A DNA stretch of 30,104 nucleotides from a virus. The notes beneath the pieces are model-generated. The model was not told the DNA's origin and made no database searches. It saw only the letters and a program-made list of their open reading frames with translations. The stretch spans positions 1 through 30,104 of IMG/VR virus record IMGVR_UViG_3300017782_000125, one strand, 5' to 3'. Position 1 is the stretch's first letter, and each line of letters opens with the position of its first letter. Below are positions 20,686-29,607 of this stretch, piece after piece. A program made the translations under genes and the position numbers.

Positions 20686-21639
20686 ATGGCGACTTTAACC
20701 ACAGCAACAAAAATCGGAGAAAGAGAGACCCTCTCCGATGTTATCGCTCGGATTGACAGCGATGAGACTCCTGTTTATTCAGCAGCGCAAAAGCGCACCA
20801 ACAACGGCATTTTTGCTGAGTTCTTAGTTCAAGAACTGGCAACGCCTGCAACCAATAACCACCGCGCAGAAGGTGCGGACATGACCGACACAGGCGTGAC
20901 CGCTCTGACGAGATTCGGAAATTATCATCAGGTGTCAACCAGAGGTTTTCTAATTTCTGGAACGGTTGAGGCTGTTGATAAGGCGGGAGTCGAGTCAGAA
21001 GTAGCATATCAAACGGTGTTAGCCGGACTTGATTTGCGTAGAGACATCGAAAAGATGGTCACTGACACAAACGTGGCTCGTGACTCAGGCTCACCGCGCA
21101 AATCAGCATCATTGATCACTTGGATCACAAACGGTGATGCGCCATCAGACATGGCCTTTGCGACAGGTGACGGCAGTGATGTGGCTGATTTGACAGGCAC
21201 CGCTCGTGCCTTGACTTTGGCTCAGATCGACACAGCGATGCAAGCAGCCTGGACAGACGGTGGTAATCCTCGTTTGTTGGTGGCAAGTGCGGGAAATAGA
21301 GCTAATATCTCTGATCTTAGCCAAGCAGGTACAAACTTGGTGACAAACCAAGCCACAACAACTGCTTCAAAGCCTGTGTCCTTCAACGGAGCGGTCTCAA
21401 TTTTGTTCAATGATTTCGGTCAGTTAGAGGTCATCCCCTCTCGGTCGATGTCAAATGACAAAGTGTTCTTGATTGACCCAGACCACGTTGCCATTGGTGC
21501 AATCAATGGACGTAACTTTGCGGAGCAAGAAATTGCCGCCACAGGTGACGCTCAGAAACGACAAATTCTGACGGAGTGGACTTTAATGCCAGACGCTCCG
21601 AAGGCACACGCAGCCGTGATTGGACTGAATGGCTCCTAA
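20686..21639 (+). CDS. Major capsid protein, SU10/DUF5309-like
   Basis: This 317-residue protein starts after GAGGT. It has the DUF5309-type order: TKIGERETLSDVIARIDSDE, TPVYSA, a strand segment (FLISGTVEAVDKAGVESEVA), a long helix (YQTVLAGLDLRRDIEKM) and the P-domain end VFLIDPDHVAIGAINGRNF. It should adopt the HK97 fold and build the head with the portal and scaffold upstream. A strong terminator follows, which fits a highly expressed gene. Confidence 0.9.
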   Translation: MATLTTATKIGERETLSDVIARIDSDETPVYSAAQKRTNNGIFAEFLVQELATPATNNHRAEGADMTDTGVTALTRFGNYHQVSTRGFLISGTVEAVDKAGVESEVAYQTVLAGLDLRRDIEKMVTDTNVARDSGSPRKSASLITWITNGDAPSDMAFATGDGSDVADLTGTARALTLAQIDTAMQAAWTDGGNPRLLVASAGNRANISDLSQAGTNLVTNQATTTASKPVSFNGAVSILFNDFGQLEVIPSRSMSNDKVFLIDPDHVAIGAINGRNFAEQEIAATGDAQKRQILTEWTLMPDAPKAHAAVIGLNGS

Positions 21640-21660
21640 GCCTACTTGAACAAAATTAAG

Positions 21661-21688
21661 AGGGCGGCTTTCGGGTCGCCCTTTTTTT
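21661..21688 (+). terminator. Rho-independent terminator after capsid
   Basis: AGGGCG (21661-21666) pairs with CGCCCT (21677-21682) around a 10-base loop and runs into seven T. It should cut transcription after the capsid gene, lowering expression of the connector and tail genes that follow. Confidence 0.88.
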
Positions 21689-21700
21689 AAGGGAGATTTT

Positions 21701-22030
21701 ATGGAACGTAAAAGAGTTATTTCTTCTGATCCTGCTGCAGGCAAACAGACCACTATGGAGTTTGATCGGGATGGCAAAGCGACCATCGTGCAGCGGCAGA
21801 ATGTTGACCACATCATTGAGGCTAACAAGCAGAAGCAAAACGCATGGCAGTATGGGAAGCTGATCGGGAACACCCAACGGCATCATCAGCAAGTCGCTGA
21901 GATACCAAATCAGCTTTACATGCAACTGCGAGAGAAGTTTGGGCATCCATCCGACAACCCAAAAGACTGGGCGCGTTGGTTAAATGATCCAAACAACAGG
22001 TTTTTTAGAACAGGTGGCGGACGCATCTAA
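21701..22030 (+). CDS. Conserved phage protein after capsid, unknown
   Basis: This 109-residue protein has a good ribosome-binding site (AAGGGAGATTTT). Its C-terminal half (KFGHPSDNPKDWARWLNDPN, then NRFFRTGGGRI) is Trp/Arg-rich and recalls small proteins found just after the capsid gene in other podovirus-like phages. It overlaps the adaptor start by one base (TAATG). A connector or head-completion role is inferred. Confidence 0.6.
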   Translation: MERKRVISSDPAAGKQTTMEFDRDGKATIVQRQNVDHIIEANKQKQNAWQYGKLIGNTQRHHQQVAEIPNQLYMQLREKFGHPSDNPKDWARWLNDPNNRFFRTGGGRI

Positions 22031-22665
22031 TGGCAATAATTGATTATTCCACGCTCCAAACAGCTATCGCAAACAGCCTCGCGAGAACAGACCTCACCAG
22101 TCAGATACCCGACTTTATAACTCTGGCAGAGGCGCGGTTGTCTCGTGAGCTTGAGACTCGTGAGCAAGAGAAGCGTGCTTTGGCGACATTGACTGCTGGT
22201 GATGAGTTTACGGCGCTCCCAACTGACATGAGGCAGCTTCGCCAGGTAAAGCTGAACACCAGCCCGAACGCTGTGCTTGAATATATGTCTCCTGTGGCTT
22301 TGGACAACACCTTCCCAAGCGGCAGCAGTGGTCTGCCGTCTGCGTTTTCTGTTGTTGGTCAGGAAATCAAGCTGCGGCCTGTGCCTGACTCAGCTTATGT
22401 GATGGAGATCATATATATTGGCAATCTGCCAGCTTTGTCTAACACCAATACATCAAACACGATGCTCACAAGGCACCCTGACGCATATCTAACAGGTAGT
22501 CTCGTTGAGGCTTATTTGTATCTGATGGATGACCAGAGAGCGCAGTTATACGATCAAAAGTTCAGCCGCATTATAGATGAAGTGCGAAAGGACGAAGATC
22601 GTTCTAGCTATGGAAGTGGTGCCTTACAAATTCAGTCCGTTTATCAGCGTCAAGCAAATATCTAG
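22030..22665 (+). CDS. Head-tail adaptor protein, SU10-like
   Basis: This 211-residue protein opens with DYSTLQTAIANSLARTDLTS and QIPDFITLAEARLSRELETR, an adaptor signature in marine and SU10-like phages. It continues through ALPTDMRQLRQVKL and ends in a helix bundle (MLTRHPDAYLTGSLVEAYLY). It should bind the portal ring and provide the dock for the nozzle. Confidence rests on motif memory plus position. Confidence 0.78.
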   Translation: MAIIDYSTLQTAIANSLARTDLTSQIPDFITLAEARLSRELETREQEKRALATLTAGDEFTALPTDMRQLRQVKLNTSPNAVLEYMSPVALDNTFPSGSSGLPSAFSVVGQEIKLRPVPDSAYVMEIIYIGNLPALSNTNTSNTMLTRHPDAYLTGSLVEAYLYLMDDQRAQLYDQKFSRIIDEVRKDEDRSSYGSGALQIQSVYQRQANI

Positions 22666-22674
22666 GAGTAAGCC

Positions 22675-23061
22675 ATGACGGCAATGAGTGATTATTTAGA
22701 GCTAAAATACCTTGACCATTTCACAGGTACAGCCAGCACAACCGCGCCATCGGCTGTGTATCTTGGCCTATCAACTGCATCAATGAATGACGATGACTCT
22801 GGCACAGAGTTATCCGGCAACGGCTACGCTCGCAGGGCTGTTACATTTGCATCAGCAGCAAGTGGCAGTATTTCAAGCAACTCCGCAGTCGAGTTTCCAG
22901 CCGCAACAGCTTCATGGGGAACCGTGAGCTTTTGGGCTATTTATGACGCAAGCTCTGGCGGTAACCAGCTTTTCAATGGGGCTTTTTCAACAGGCAAAGC
23001 AATCGGCAGTGGAGATATTTTAAAGGTAGCAAGCGGCTCTTTGACCATCAACGCCGATTGA
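22675..23061 (+). CDS. Gp80-like tail-associated protein
   Basis: This 128-residue protein starts after TAGGAGTAAGCC; ATG 22684 is an alternative. It has YLELKYLDHFTGTASTTAPS, AVYLGLST, then GNGYARRAVTF and WGTVSFWAIYDASSGGNQL, the pattern of the Gp80-like phage proteins found beside tail-fibre genes. It is probably all beta and attached to the tail. Specific function unknown. Confidence 0.72.
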   Translation: MTAMSDYLELKYLDHFTGTASTTAPSAVYLGLSTASMNDDDSGTELSGNGYARRAVTFASAASGSISSNSAVEFPAATASWGTVSFWAIYDASSGGNQLFNGAFSTGKAIGSGDILKVASGSLTINAD

Positions 23062-23073
23062 TAGGGGGTTGTT

Positions 23074-23817
23074 ATGGCTTTGGGTATTCCTAACCTTGAC
23101 CAGATAACCACCTCGCTTGATGGCAGTTACCCCAGAGTTGGATGGTCGCTCGACAGCGCATCCGACATGGACAAGGTTGAGTGGCAAAGCCCAACCCTTG
23201 AGCAGCTAGATAATTGGGGTGCGAACCTCGACAGTCTGGACACATTTGGCAATTTAGACTCGCTGACATCACTTGCTGTTAAGCAGGGCTTGGCAACAGC
23301 CTCGACAACTGCAACAGCAACCGCAGAGATTGTTTTTGCGATTGAGGTTGATGCTAATGTCTCGACAAGCGCAACAGCATCTGCTGCTTGTGTGGTCATT
23401 AGGCAGGTTGAGGCAAGCGTTTCAACCACCAGTACCGCGACGGCTGCGTTTGTTCCGATACGCATGGTGCAAGCCAGCGTATCTGTAAGCGCTACCGCAA
23501 CGGCGACACCAACGCCTGTTCGTCAAGTTGAGGCAACGGTAGACACATCAGCGACAGCGCCGGATGTGACCGCAAACTTTGTGTTCCTGGCAGACGCTAC
23601 GGTTTCGACAGAGGCTACTGCCACAGCCTCGCCAACTGGTGAGTTTGCTTTTGTGGCAACCGCAAACACAACTGTAACTGCCACAGTAGACGCGAAAATT
23701 TTAGGCGAAGAATGGACAGGCGAGCCTATTGGCAGCGAGACATGGACAATTCAAACGGCTGGTTCAGAGATTTGGGCGGTTCAGTCTAAAGGCAATGAGG
23801 TCTGGTTTATACAATGA
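23074..23817 (+). CDS. Thr/Ala-rich repeat protein of the tail region
   Basis: This 247-residue protein has a non-repetitive N-terminus, then about six copies of a roughly 21-residue unit like VEASVSTTSTATAAFVPIR (about 80-205). It ends with three short Trp repeats, GSETWTIQ, GSEIWAVQ and GNEVWFIQ. The Thr/Ala/Ser/Val content suggests a beta-solenoid or extended fibre. It overlaps the nozzle gene by four bases. A tail decoration or needle role is inferred. Confidence 0.7.
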   Translation: MALGIPNLDQITTSLDGSYPRVGWSLDSASDMDKVEWQSPTLEQLDNWGANLDSLDTFGNLDSLTSLAVKQGLATASTTATATAEIVFAIEVDANVSTSATASAACVVIRQVEASVSTTSTATAAFVPIRMVQASVSVSATATATPTPVRQVEATVDTSATAPDVTANFVFLADATVSTEATATASPTGEFAFVATANTTVTATVDAKILGEEWTGEPIGSETWTIQTAGSEIWAVQSKGNEVWFIQ

Positions 23818-25274
23818 TTAAGTTCGGTGAATGGCTGCCCTCACAGCCCGATATGGAAAACGGCGGGGTCACGGTTGCAACAAATGTTGTGCCTGCTCTT
23901 GGTGGATACAGGAGTTATCCATCTGCTGTTGCGTTTTCTAATGCTGCGGATAGCCGTATCAGAGGCGTTGTATCTGTCAAGGATTCCAGCGCGAATATCT
24001 CGTTGTTCGCTGGCGATGCTGGGAAGCTCTACAAATTCAATCAGGGCAGTAGCAATCTTGATGATGTCAGTAAGTCTGGTTCGCCTGCCTATGATCTAAC
24101 AGGCGCGGAGCGTTGGCGCTTCGTTCAGTTTGGAACCAATGTGATTGCGGCGGGAGGCACAGGTGAGGAGCTTCAGAAATTCAATGTCGGCACTGACACG
24201 TCTTTCTCCGATTTGTCAGGCACGCCACCGAAGGCAGAATATATCGCAGTCGTCAGAGACCAAGTTTGGACGGCTAACATCGACGAAGGATCAGGCCGTG
24301 TCCCAAACAAAGTGCGATGGTCAGGACTCAACGATGAGACAAGCTGGACGATAGGTACAGATCAAGCGGATAGCCAGATTTTGCCCGACTCCGGCGATAT
24401 CACTGGACTTTGTGGCGGGGAAAGAGCGGTCATCCTTATGGAGCGTGCCATAGCGGTGGCAACATATGTTGGCTCTCCTTTGATTTATCAAATTGATCGC
24501 GTTGAAACGCAAAGGGGCTGCCCTTTTCCAAACAGCGTCACGCAGGTTGGCGGGAACGTGTTTTATCTAGCGCGGGATGGCTTTTACAGATTTTCAGGCA
24601 ACCAGTCTGTCGCCATAGGAGCGGAGAAAGTTGATACATTTTTCTTCAAAGATTTTAACGAAGCCCAAGTTGAAAAAATGTCGGCTTCTGTTGACCCTGA
24701 AACTCAAATTGTGGCGTGGTCATATGTCAGTAACAATGCTGTCGATAACACGCCGGATCGGATACTTGTTTACAACTATGCCATTGATCGGTGGTCATTG
24801 CTTGAGGTTTCAGCGGAGTTGCTTGCGCCAATGTTCACGCCTGCATACACGCTTGAAGCATTGGACAACCTCTCGTCGTCAATAGACACCCTGCCTGCGC
24901 CTCTCGACTCAAATCTGTATAAAGGTGGTCAATATTTCTTCGGCGGTAGTGATGGGAACAAACTGATCTCATTTAATGGCTCTGCACTAGCCGCAACGAT
25001 AGAAACATCTGAGTTCGGTTTGACGCAAAATCGTCACACGCTTGTGACTCGCTCTGTCCCATACTTTAAGAATGGTTCAGTTACGATGCAAGTTGGCTCT
25101 CGTGATCGCCAGGACGATACAACTGTTTTCGATACAGCATCGAACCTGACAGACGAGGGCTTTTGCGAACATCGCGTGCAAGGGCGTTTCCACCGCGCCC
25201 GAATGAATATTAGCGGTGATTGGTCTTTTGCGCAGGGTATTGATTTAGAGGGCAGACCCATTGGCAGAAGGTAA
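23814..25274 (+). CDS. Tail nozzle protein, beta-propeller type
   Basis: This 486-residue, beta-rich protein starts IKFGEWLPSQPDMENGGVTV and has repeated blade-like segments (NISLFAGDAGKLYKFN, then WRFVQFGTNVIAAGG, then RAVILMERAIAVATYV). The late motif ARDGFYRFSGN is typical of podoviral nozzle or tail-tube proteins such as T7 gp12 and SU10 nozzle. It should hang below the adaptor and hold the fibres. The next gene starts within its last five codons. Confidence 0.78.
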   Translation: MIKFGEWLPSQPDMENGGVTVATNVVPALGGYRSYPSAVAFSNAADSRIRGVVSVKDSSANISLFAGDAGKLYKFNQGSSNLDDVSKSGSPAYDLTGAERWRFVQFGTNVIAAGGTGEELQKFNVGTDTSFSDLSGTPPKAEYIAVVRDQVWTANIDEGSGRVPNKVRWSGLNDETSWTIGTDQADSQILPDSGDITGLCGGERAVILMERAIAVATYVGSPLIYQIDRVETQRGCPFPNSVTQVGGNVFYLARDGFYRFSGNQSVAIGAEKVDTFFFKDFNEAQVEKMSASVDPETQIVAWSYVSNNAVDNTPDRILVYNYAIDRWSLLEVSAELLAPMFTPAYTLEALDNLSSSIDTLPAPLDSNLYKGGQYFFGGSDGNKLISFNGSALAATIETSEFGLTQNRHTLVTRSVPYFKNGSVTMQVGSRDRQDDTTVFDTASNLTDEGFCEHRVQGRFHRARMNISGDWSFAQGIDLEGRPIGRR

Positions 25275-25584
25275 CTTTTTACGGCTTCCATATGAGGCGA
25301 ACAACCCTCGCCAAGTGGCGCAAGTTGTCAACAATGTGCTTGATGGCAAGCTCAATAGCACTGGCGAGTTCACCTGCACTGCAAGTGCGGGTTCAACAAA
25401 TGTCACAGATTATCGGGCAGGCAAGAACAGCGTCATCCTTTTAATGCCAACAACCGCTAACGCTTCAGCAGAGGTGGGGGCAGGCACGATTTATATTAGC
25501 GCTCGTAACAAACAGAGTTTTACTGTCACTCATGCAAACAACACGCAAACCGATAGAACCTTCGGATACATCGTTATCGGATAG
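25261..25584 (+). CDS. Small tail-region protein, unknown
   Basis: This 107-residue protein starts at TTG 25261 inside the nozzle gene, with AGAGGGCAGA upstream. It has FLRLPYEANNPRQVAQVVNN, VLDGKLNSTG, and a beta-rich end (AGTIYISARNKQSFTVTHAN). The type is common next to fibre genes and may be a minor tail or trimeric decoration protein. It overlaps the next gene by 53 bases. Confidence 0.62.
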   Translation: MAEGNFLRLPYEANNPRQVAQVVNNVLDGKLNSTGEFTCTASAGSTNVTDYRAGKNSVILLMPTTANASAEVGAGTIYISARNKQSFTVTHANNTQTDRTFGYIVIG

Positions 25585-25930
25585 TTGGCAGCACTGCACT
25601 CCGTTCATAGCGGCGGCGCTGGAATATGCACACGGCTCACACAACCTCGTTGATGTGTTCAATGCAGTGATTAAGGGCGACGCGCAGTTCTGGCCTGCTG
25701 AAGATGCTGGCCTTGTTACAGAGATAATAGAGTACCCCCGCCGCCGGACGCTTCGGTTCTGGCTGGCAGGCGGGTCGTTGGAGACTCTCCAAAAGTTAGA
25801 GGTAAATGCGATTGAGTGGTCAAAGCAATGGGATTGCGTGGCTTGTGAAATTATAGGACGGCGCGGCTGGGTTCGCGCTTTAGAAGGCTATCAAGAGGCC
25901 GCAACATTAGGAGTCAAGGAATATGAGTAA
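25532..25930 (+). CDS. Phage protein, possibly GNAT-like
   Basis: This 132-residue protein reads AQFWPAEDAGLVTEIIEYPR, then LRFWLAGGSLETLQKL, then EWSKQWDCVACEIIGRRGWV. It is a short alpha/beta domain that I recall beside phage ejection genes and that resembles a minimal GNAT acyltransferase; the acetyl-CoA loop is not clear. ATG 25532 lies inside the preceding gene. Enzyme activity is not shown by the sequence. Confidence 0.6.
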   Translation: MQTTRKPIEPSDTSLSDSWQHCTPFIAAALEYAHGSHNLVDVFNAVIKGDAQFWPAEDAGLVTEIIEYPRRRTLRFWLAGGSLETLQKLEVNAIEWSKQWDCVACEIIGRRGWVRALEGYQEAATLGVKEYE

Positions 25931-26666
25931 AGGTGGTGGAAGCGGCGGCGGTCAGCAGACCGTGAACACTCAGGTGCAGCCGCCAGATTATGCGATGCCC
26001 TTTTTGAAGTTTGGTTTAAACCAAGCGAAGGCACAATATAACTCGGCAACTCCAAGCTATTATCCAGCCAGCACAACTGTTGGATTTTCTCCTGAAACGG
26101 TCACGGCTTTGGACACTATGCGTGACCGCGCACTTGATCCAAACAGCATGACCGCACAGACACAAAACGTGGTCATGCAGAATTTGATGGGGACTAACCC
26201 TCTTCAAAGCGCGGCGTTTGCCCCTGTTATCAATCAGGTTCAATCGCAGTTTTCAAAAGCAGGCAGATATGGCTCTGGCGCAAATCAGCAAGCATTGGCA
26301 ACAGCGTTGGCACCAGCCGCATTGCAAGCGCAGCAGGCCGCAATAACTCAAGCGCCTAACGTGCAAAACCTTGATTTGGCTCAACTCATGGGCGTTGGCG
26401 AAGCTCGTGAGGGTCAGGCGCAAGCTGACCTTCAAGACAATATCAATCGCTTTCAATTTAAGCAAAACATCAACCAGCAGAAGCTGCGCGATTATATGGC
26501 TCTCGTTGGCGGTGGCACAGTCGGTCAAAACACTGTCCAGCCAGTGTTCCGTAATCAAGCATCGTCTGCTTTGGGCGGCGCATTAGGTGGCGCTCAACTT
26601 GGCGCATCGGCAGGCTTTAATCCTATGCTCGGCGCTGTTGGTGGCGGCTTACTAGGACTTATGTAA
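25923..26666 (+). CDS. Putative internal virion/ejection protein 1
   Basis: This 247-residue protein has a glycine-rich start (SKGGGSGGGQQTVNTQVQPP), a Gln/Ala-rich helical middle (QQALATALAPAALQAQQAAI) and a C-terminal glycine zipper (ALGGALGGAQLGASAGFNPM). Such zippers insert into membranes when podoviral ejection proteins form a channel across the cell envelope. It is first of three consecutive large Gly/Ala-rich genes before the tail fibre. Function inferred. Confidence 0.65.
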   Translation: MSKGGGSGGGQQTVNTQVQPPDYAMPFLKFGLNQAKAQYNSATPSYYPASTTVGFSPETVTALDTMRDRALDPNSMTAQTQNVVMQNLMGTNPLQSAAFAPVINQVQSQFSKAGRYGSGANQQALATALAPAALQAQQAAITQAPNVQNLDLAQLMGVGEAREGQAQADLQDNINRFQFKQNINQQKLRDYMALVGGGTVGQNTVQPVFRNQASSALGGALGGAQLGASAGFNPMLGAVGGGLLGLM

Positions 26667-26676
26667 GGGGTAAAAA

Positions 26677-27600
26677 ATGAGCTTTGGTGGTGGTAACACA
26701 ATGGGCGGGTTGCTTGGCGGTGACTTTAACGACCCAGCAGCACAGCGAAATATGGCTATAGCGGCTGGCCTGCTTGCAGGTGGTGCACCCTCAGTCGGGG
26801 TTCCGACATCTTTAGGCGGCAGCTTGGGCAAAAGTCTAATGATGGGCATGGATGCTGGAAACAAAGCGCAGCAACGCCTTGACAGATTGCAAAGAGCAAA
26901 CACACAGGTTGTCGGCGGTTCTTTGCTTGATATGTCAGATCCCGCAAATCCAAAGGTCGTTTATGAGCAACCTGAAAAAGTGCAATCAGGCCTGTTAGGC
27001 GGCGGCAAATACACCTACACCAAAGACCGTGATGGAAACATCAAAGTCAAGCGGAGCGATGTATTTGACGAGATCGTGGCAGCAGAACAAAAAGCAAAAT
27101 CCACAAAGCCTCTCCCAACAGGTGTCCAAAAAGCAGAGGACGAGGACTTTGGCGCGATCGATACAGCAAGCAATATACTCAGTGAAACGCAAGATTTTAT
27201 GCAGTTAATTGATGACGACAAACTCAGCTTCTCACCACTCGCGGGTGTCACTGACGATTTGTCGTTGATGTTTGGCGGCGGTGATGAGGACACCTTGAAC
27301 AGGCAGAGTTTCGATTTGTTTCTGCAAAGATTGCGGAACGCAAGCCTGCGGCTCAACAAAGGCACACAGACAGAAGGTGACGCTGAGAGAGCCTTGCAAG
27401 AAATTGTCAACAATCGCAATAACACAAAAGCAGTCCGCAAAGCTCTGCAAGATCTGCAACGCGCAAATGAGCGTGCTGTCGAGGAAAGAAAGCGCAACAT
27501 CAACCGCCGCCGCAAAGCGCAAGGCGCTGAAGCGTTTAGCTTTGATGATTACACAACCCCAACCACATCATCCGATGTTGGCTTCAAGGTGATTAACTGA
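26677..27600 (+). CDS. Putative internal virion/ejection protein 2
   Basis: This 307-residue protein follows a GTAAGGGGTAAAAA ribosome-binding site. The first 60 residues are glycine-rich and may be membrane-active (NMAIAAGLLAGGAPSVGVPT); the rest is helical, with RNASLRLNKGTQTEGDAERA LQEIV, a stretch I associate with phage ejection proteins, and a basic coiled coil (RAVEERKRNINRRRKAQGAE). It shares one base with the next gene (TGATG), so they are coupled. Confidence 0.65.
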   Translation: MSFGGGNTMGGLLGGDFNDPAAQRNMAIAAGLLAGGAPSVGVPTSLGGSLGKSLMMGMDAGNKAQQRLDRLQRANTQVVGGSLLDMSDPANPKVVYEQPEKVQSGLLGGGKYTYTKDRDGNIKVKRSDVFDEIVAAEQKAKSTKPLPTGVQKAEDEDFGAIDTASNILSETQDFMQLIDDDKLSFSPLAGVTDDLSLMFGGGDEDTLNRQSFDLFLQRLRNASLRLNKGTQTEGDAERALQEIVNNRNNTKAVRKALQDLQRANERAVEERKRNINRRRKAQGAEAFSFDDYTTPTTSSDVGFKVIN

Positions 27601-29606
27601 TGGCGAAGATTGAAATTGACGGCGTTGGTGTTGTTGAGGTCGGTGACGATTTCAACAAAATGACCAATCGGCAGAAGCAAGATTTTGTCAATAAGATTGC
27701 GGCAGAGCGCAAAAGCGTTGATGCAAAAAAAACGCGCAAAGAAGATGATGACGGTTATGCAGCCAACCTGGCGAGAACCGCTCTTGGTCAAGGCGCACTG
27801 CTTGGGTTTGGCGATGAAGTTGAAGCGGGTTTGCGGACAGGTTTCGGATTGCTTGGAGACTATGACAAGACAGTCGCAGATGTGCGTGGTCAACTAAAAG
27901 GCTTCAGAGATGAAAACCCAATGACCGCATTGGCGGCAGAGATCGGCGGTGGGCTGGTAACAGGCGGTTTAGGCGGTGCTAGAGCCGCAGGGACGGCGGC
28001 TGGACGCAAGGTGCTAGAAAAGGCAGGCACAACAGGTTTGGCGGCTGGCATCGGCGCTACAGAGGGCGCTATCGCAGGCATCGGATCAGGTGAAGATGCC
28101 GCAAGCAGGGCGGCTGGTGGCTTAGTTGGTTTAGGTCTTGGCGGCACTCTGGGTGCGGCTGCACCAGCGGCTATTGGTGCGGTAAAATCAGGTGTTAATC
28201 GGCTGCGCTCCGGCGTGAGTGAAAAGGCGGCGCAGAACACAGCCGACCTCAAGGCACTCCAAGCATTAGAAGAAGCAAACACCACACCAGAGGCGGTTCA
28301 GACTGCTTTGAATGAGCAAGCATCGATGGGTGTTGCGGACGCAATGATCCCAGACGTTGCAGGCGAAGCGACCCGCAGATTGGCGCGGGGTGCAACCACA
28401 GTTTCCGGCGAAGGCGGCGACATTGCGACAAAGGCGCTAGATGAGCGTGCGGCAAATCTTGGCGATGAGATTGCAGATGATGTCGGTAGCATCTTGGGTG
28501 GCAACAAAAGCGCGGCTGAAGCGCTTGATGAGATTGCAACTCGCCAGTCAGCCAATGCTGGGAGCGACTATGATGCGGCGTTCAATGTTGACGGCGCACC
28601 AGTAACGGTTGAAGTCACAGACGATCTAAAGCGGTTGTTTAGCCTGCCTGCATTTGACGAGGCGGTTGAGCAAGCGCGCAACCTTGCCAAGTTTGACGGC
28701 GTTGATATGCCATCTGCGACACAACTGATCAAAGGCGAAAAGCTAGACAATCTGTCGCTGAAAGAGATGCACTATATCAAAATGGGGCTTGATGAGGTTA
28801 TGGGGCTGGGCAAGCGTGGTCAGTCCAAGACATCAATCGGCAGGGGCGTTGAGCGTGGTTTAAAAAAATCTCGCGCAGACTTTATCAAGATATTAGACGA
28901 GGCTTCTCCAAAGGTCGATGGTGTCAGCACATATCAGACGGCACGCAACAAGTTTGCAGGCGATGCCAGGTTGCGCGAGGCGATTGAGGATGGCGAAGGC
29001 TTCTTCAAAATGAAGCCAGACGATCTTGAAGGCAAAGTGCGCGGGATGTCCGACTCTGAAAAAGAGGCATTTCGCATCGGCGTTGCCCAAGCGGTTCGCA
29101 ACAGCGTTGACAGCACCGCAGACATGGCTGACGCAGGCCGCAAAATATTCGGCAACAAAAAACAGCGCAAATTGCTCAAGTCTGCGTTTCCAGATGAGGC
29201 ATCATTCAACCAGTTTGAGAAGCGGATGAAGGCACGCACAGAGCAGGTCAAGACCCGCGCAAGAACATCACCAAGTGCAGGAAGCCAGACAGCTTTGCGG
29301 CAACAGGATGCGGCGAACCTGACGGAGAGTGCAGATGCCTTGTCATCGATGCTGATGGGCAACCCACTCCCAGCCGCACGCAGCTTGGCAGGCCGTGTCA
29401 CCGACAGGGCGACCACATCCGGCAAGGTTGGCAACGCACTATCTCGTGATTTGTTTAGCGTTGATCCGCAACAGCAGAGAGCGTTTTTAGATCGTCTAAT
29501 TGCTCGCAGGTCAGCAGAGCAGGCACGCATGGCGAGAGCGGGGCGTGCATCAGGTTTGTATGGTGGTGGGGCTGGAACCTTTAGCGGCCTCTTAACAGGA
29601 GAATAA
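27600..29606 (+). CDS. Large internal virion protein, DNA-ejection type
   Basis: This 668-residue protein has an N-terminal docking-like segment (AKIEIDGVGVVEVGDDFNKM), then ARTALGQGALLGFGDEVEAG. A long Gly/Ala zipper region (about 110-200, e.g. GGGLVTGGLGGARAAGTAAG) is followed by extended helices to the end. P22 gp16-like and other ejection proteins share this plan. It should leave the head before the genome and help form the transfer channel. No lytic transglycosylase motif is visible. Confidence 0.72.
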   Translation: MAKIEIDGVGVVEVGDDFNKMTNRQKQDFVNKIAAERKSVDAKKTRKEDDDGYAANLARTALGQGALLGFGDEVEAGLRTGFGLLGDYDKTVADVRGQLKGFRDENPMTALAAEIGGGLVTGGLGGARAAGTAAGRKVLEKAGTTGLAAGIGATEGAIAGIGSGEDAASRAAGGLVGLGLGGTLGAAAPAAIGAVKSGVNRLRSGVSEKAAQNTADLKALQALEEANTTPEAVQTALNEQASMGVADAMIPDVAGEATRRLARGATTVSGEGGDIATKALDERAANLGDEIADDVGSILGGNKSAAEALDEIATRQSANAGSDYDAAFNVDGAPVTVEVTDDLKRLFSLPAFDEAVEQARNLAKFDGVDMPSATQLIKGEKLDNLSLKEMHYIKMGLDEVMGLGKRGQSKTSIGRGVERGLKKSRADFIKILDEASPKVDGVSTYQTARNKFAGDARLREAIEDGEGFFKMKPDDLEGKVRGMSDSEKEAFRIGVAQAVRNSVDSTADMADAGRKIFGNKKQRKLLKSAFPDEASFNQFEKRMKARTEQVKTRARTSPSAGSQTALRQQDAANLTESADALSSMLMGNPLPAARSLAGRVTDRATTSGKVGNALSRDLFSVDPQQQRAFLDRLIARRSAEQARMARAGRASGLYGGGAGTFSGLLTGE

Positions 29607-29607
29607 C

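Noticed and set aside
21583-21946. Minus-strand genes across the post-capsid terminator
   Set aside because: They would read through the hairpin and oppose two well-initiated plus-strand genes, with no recognisable protein features.
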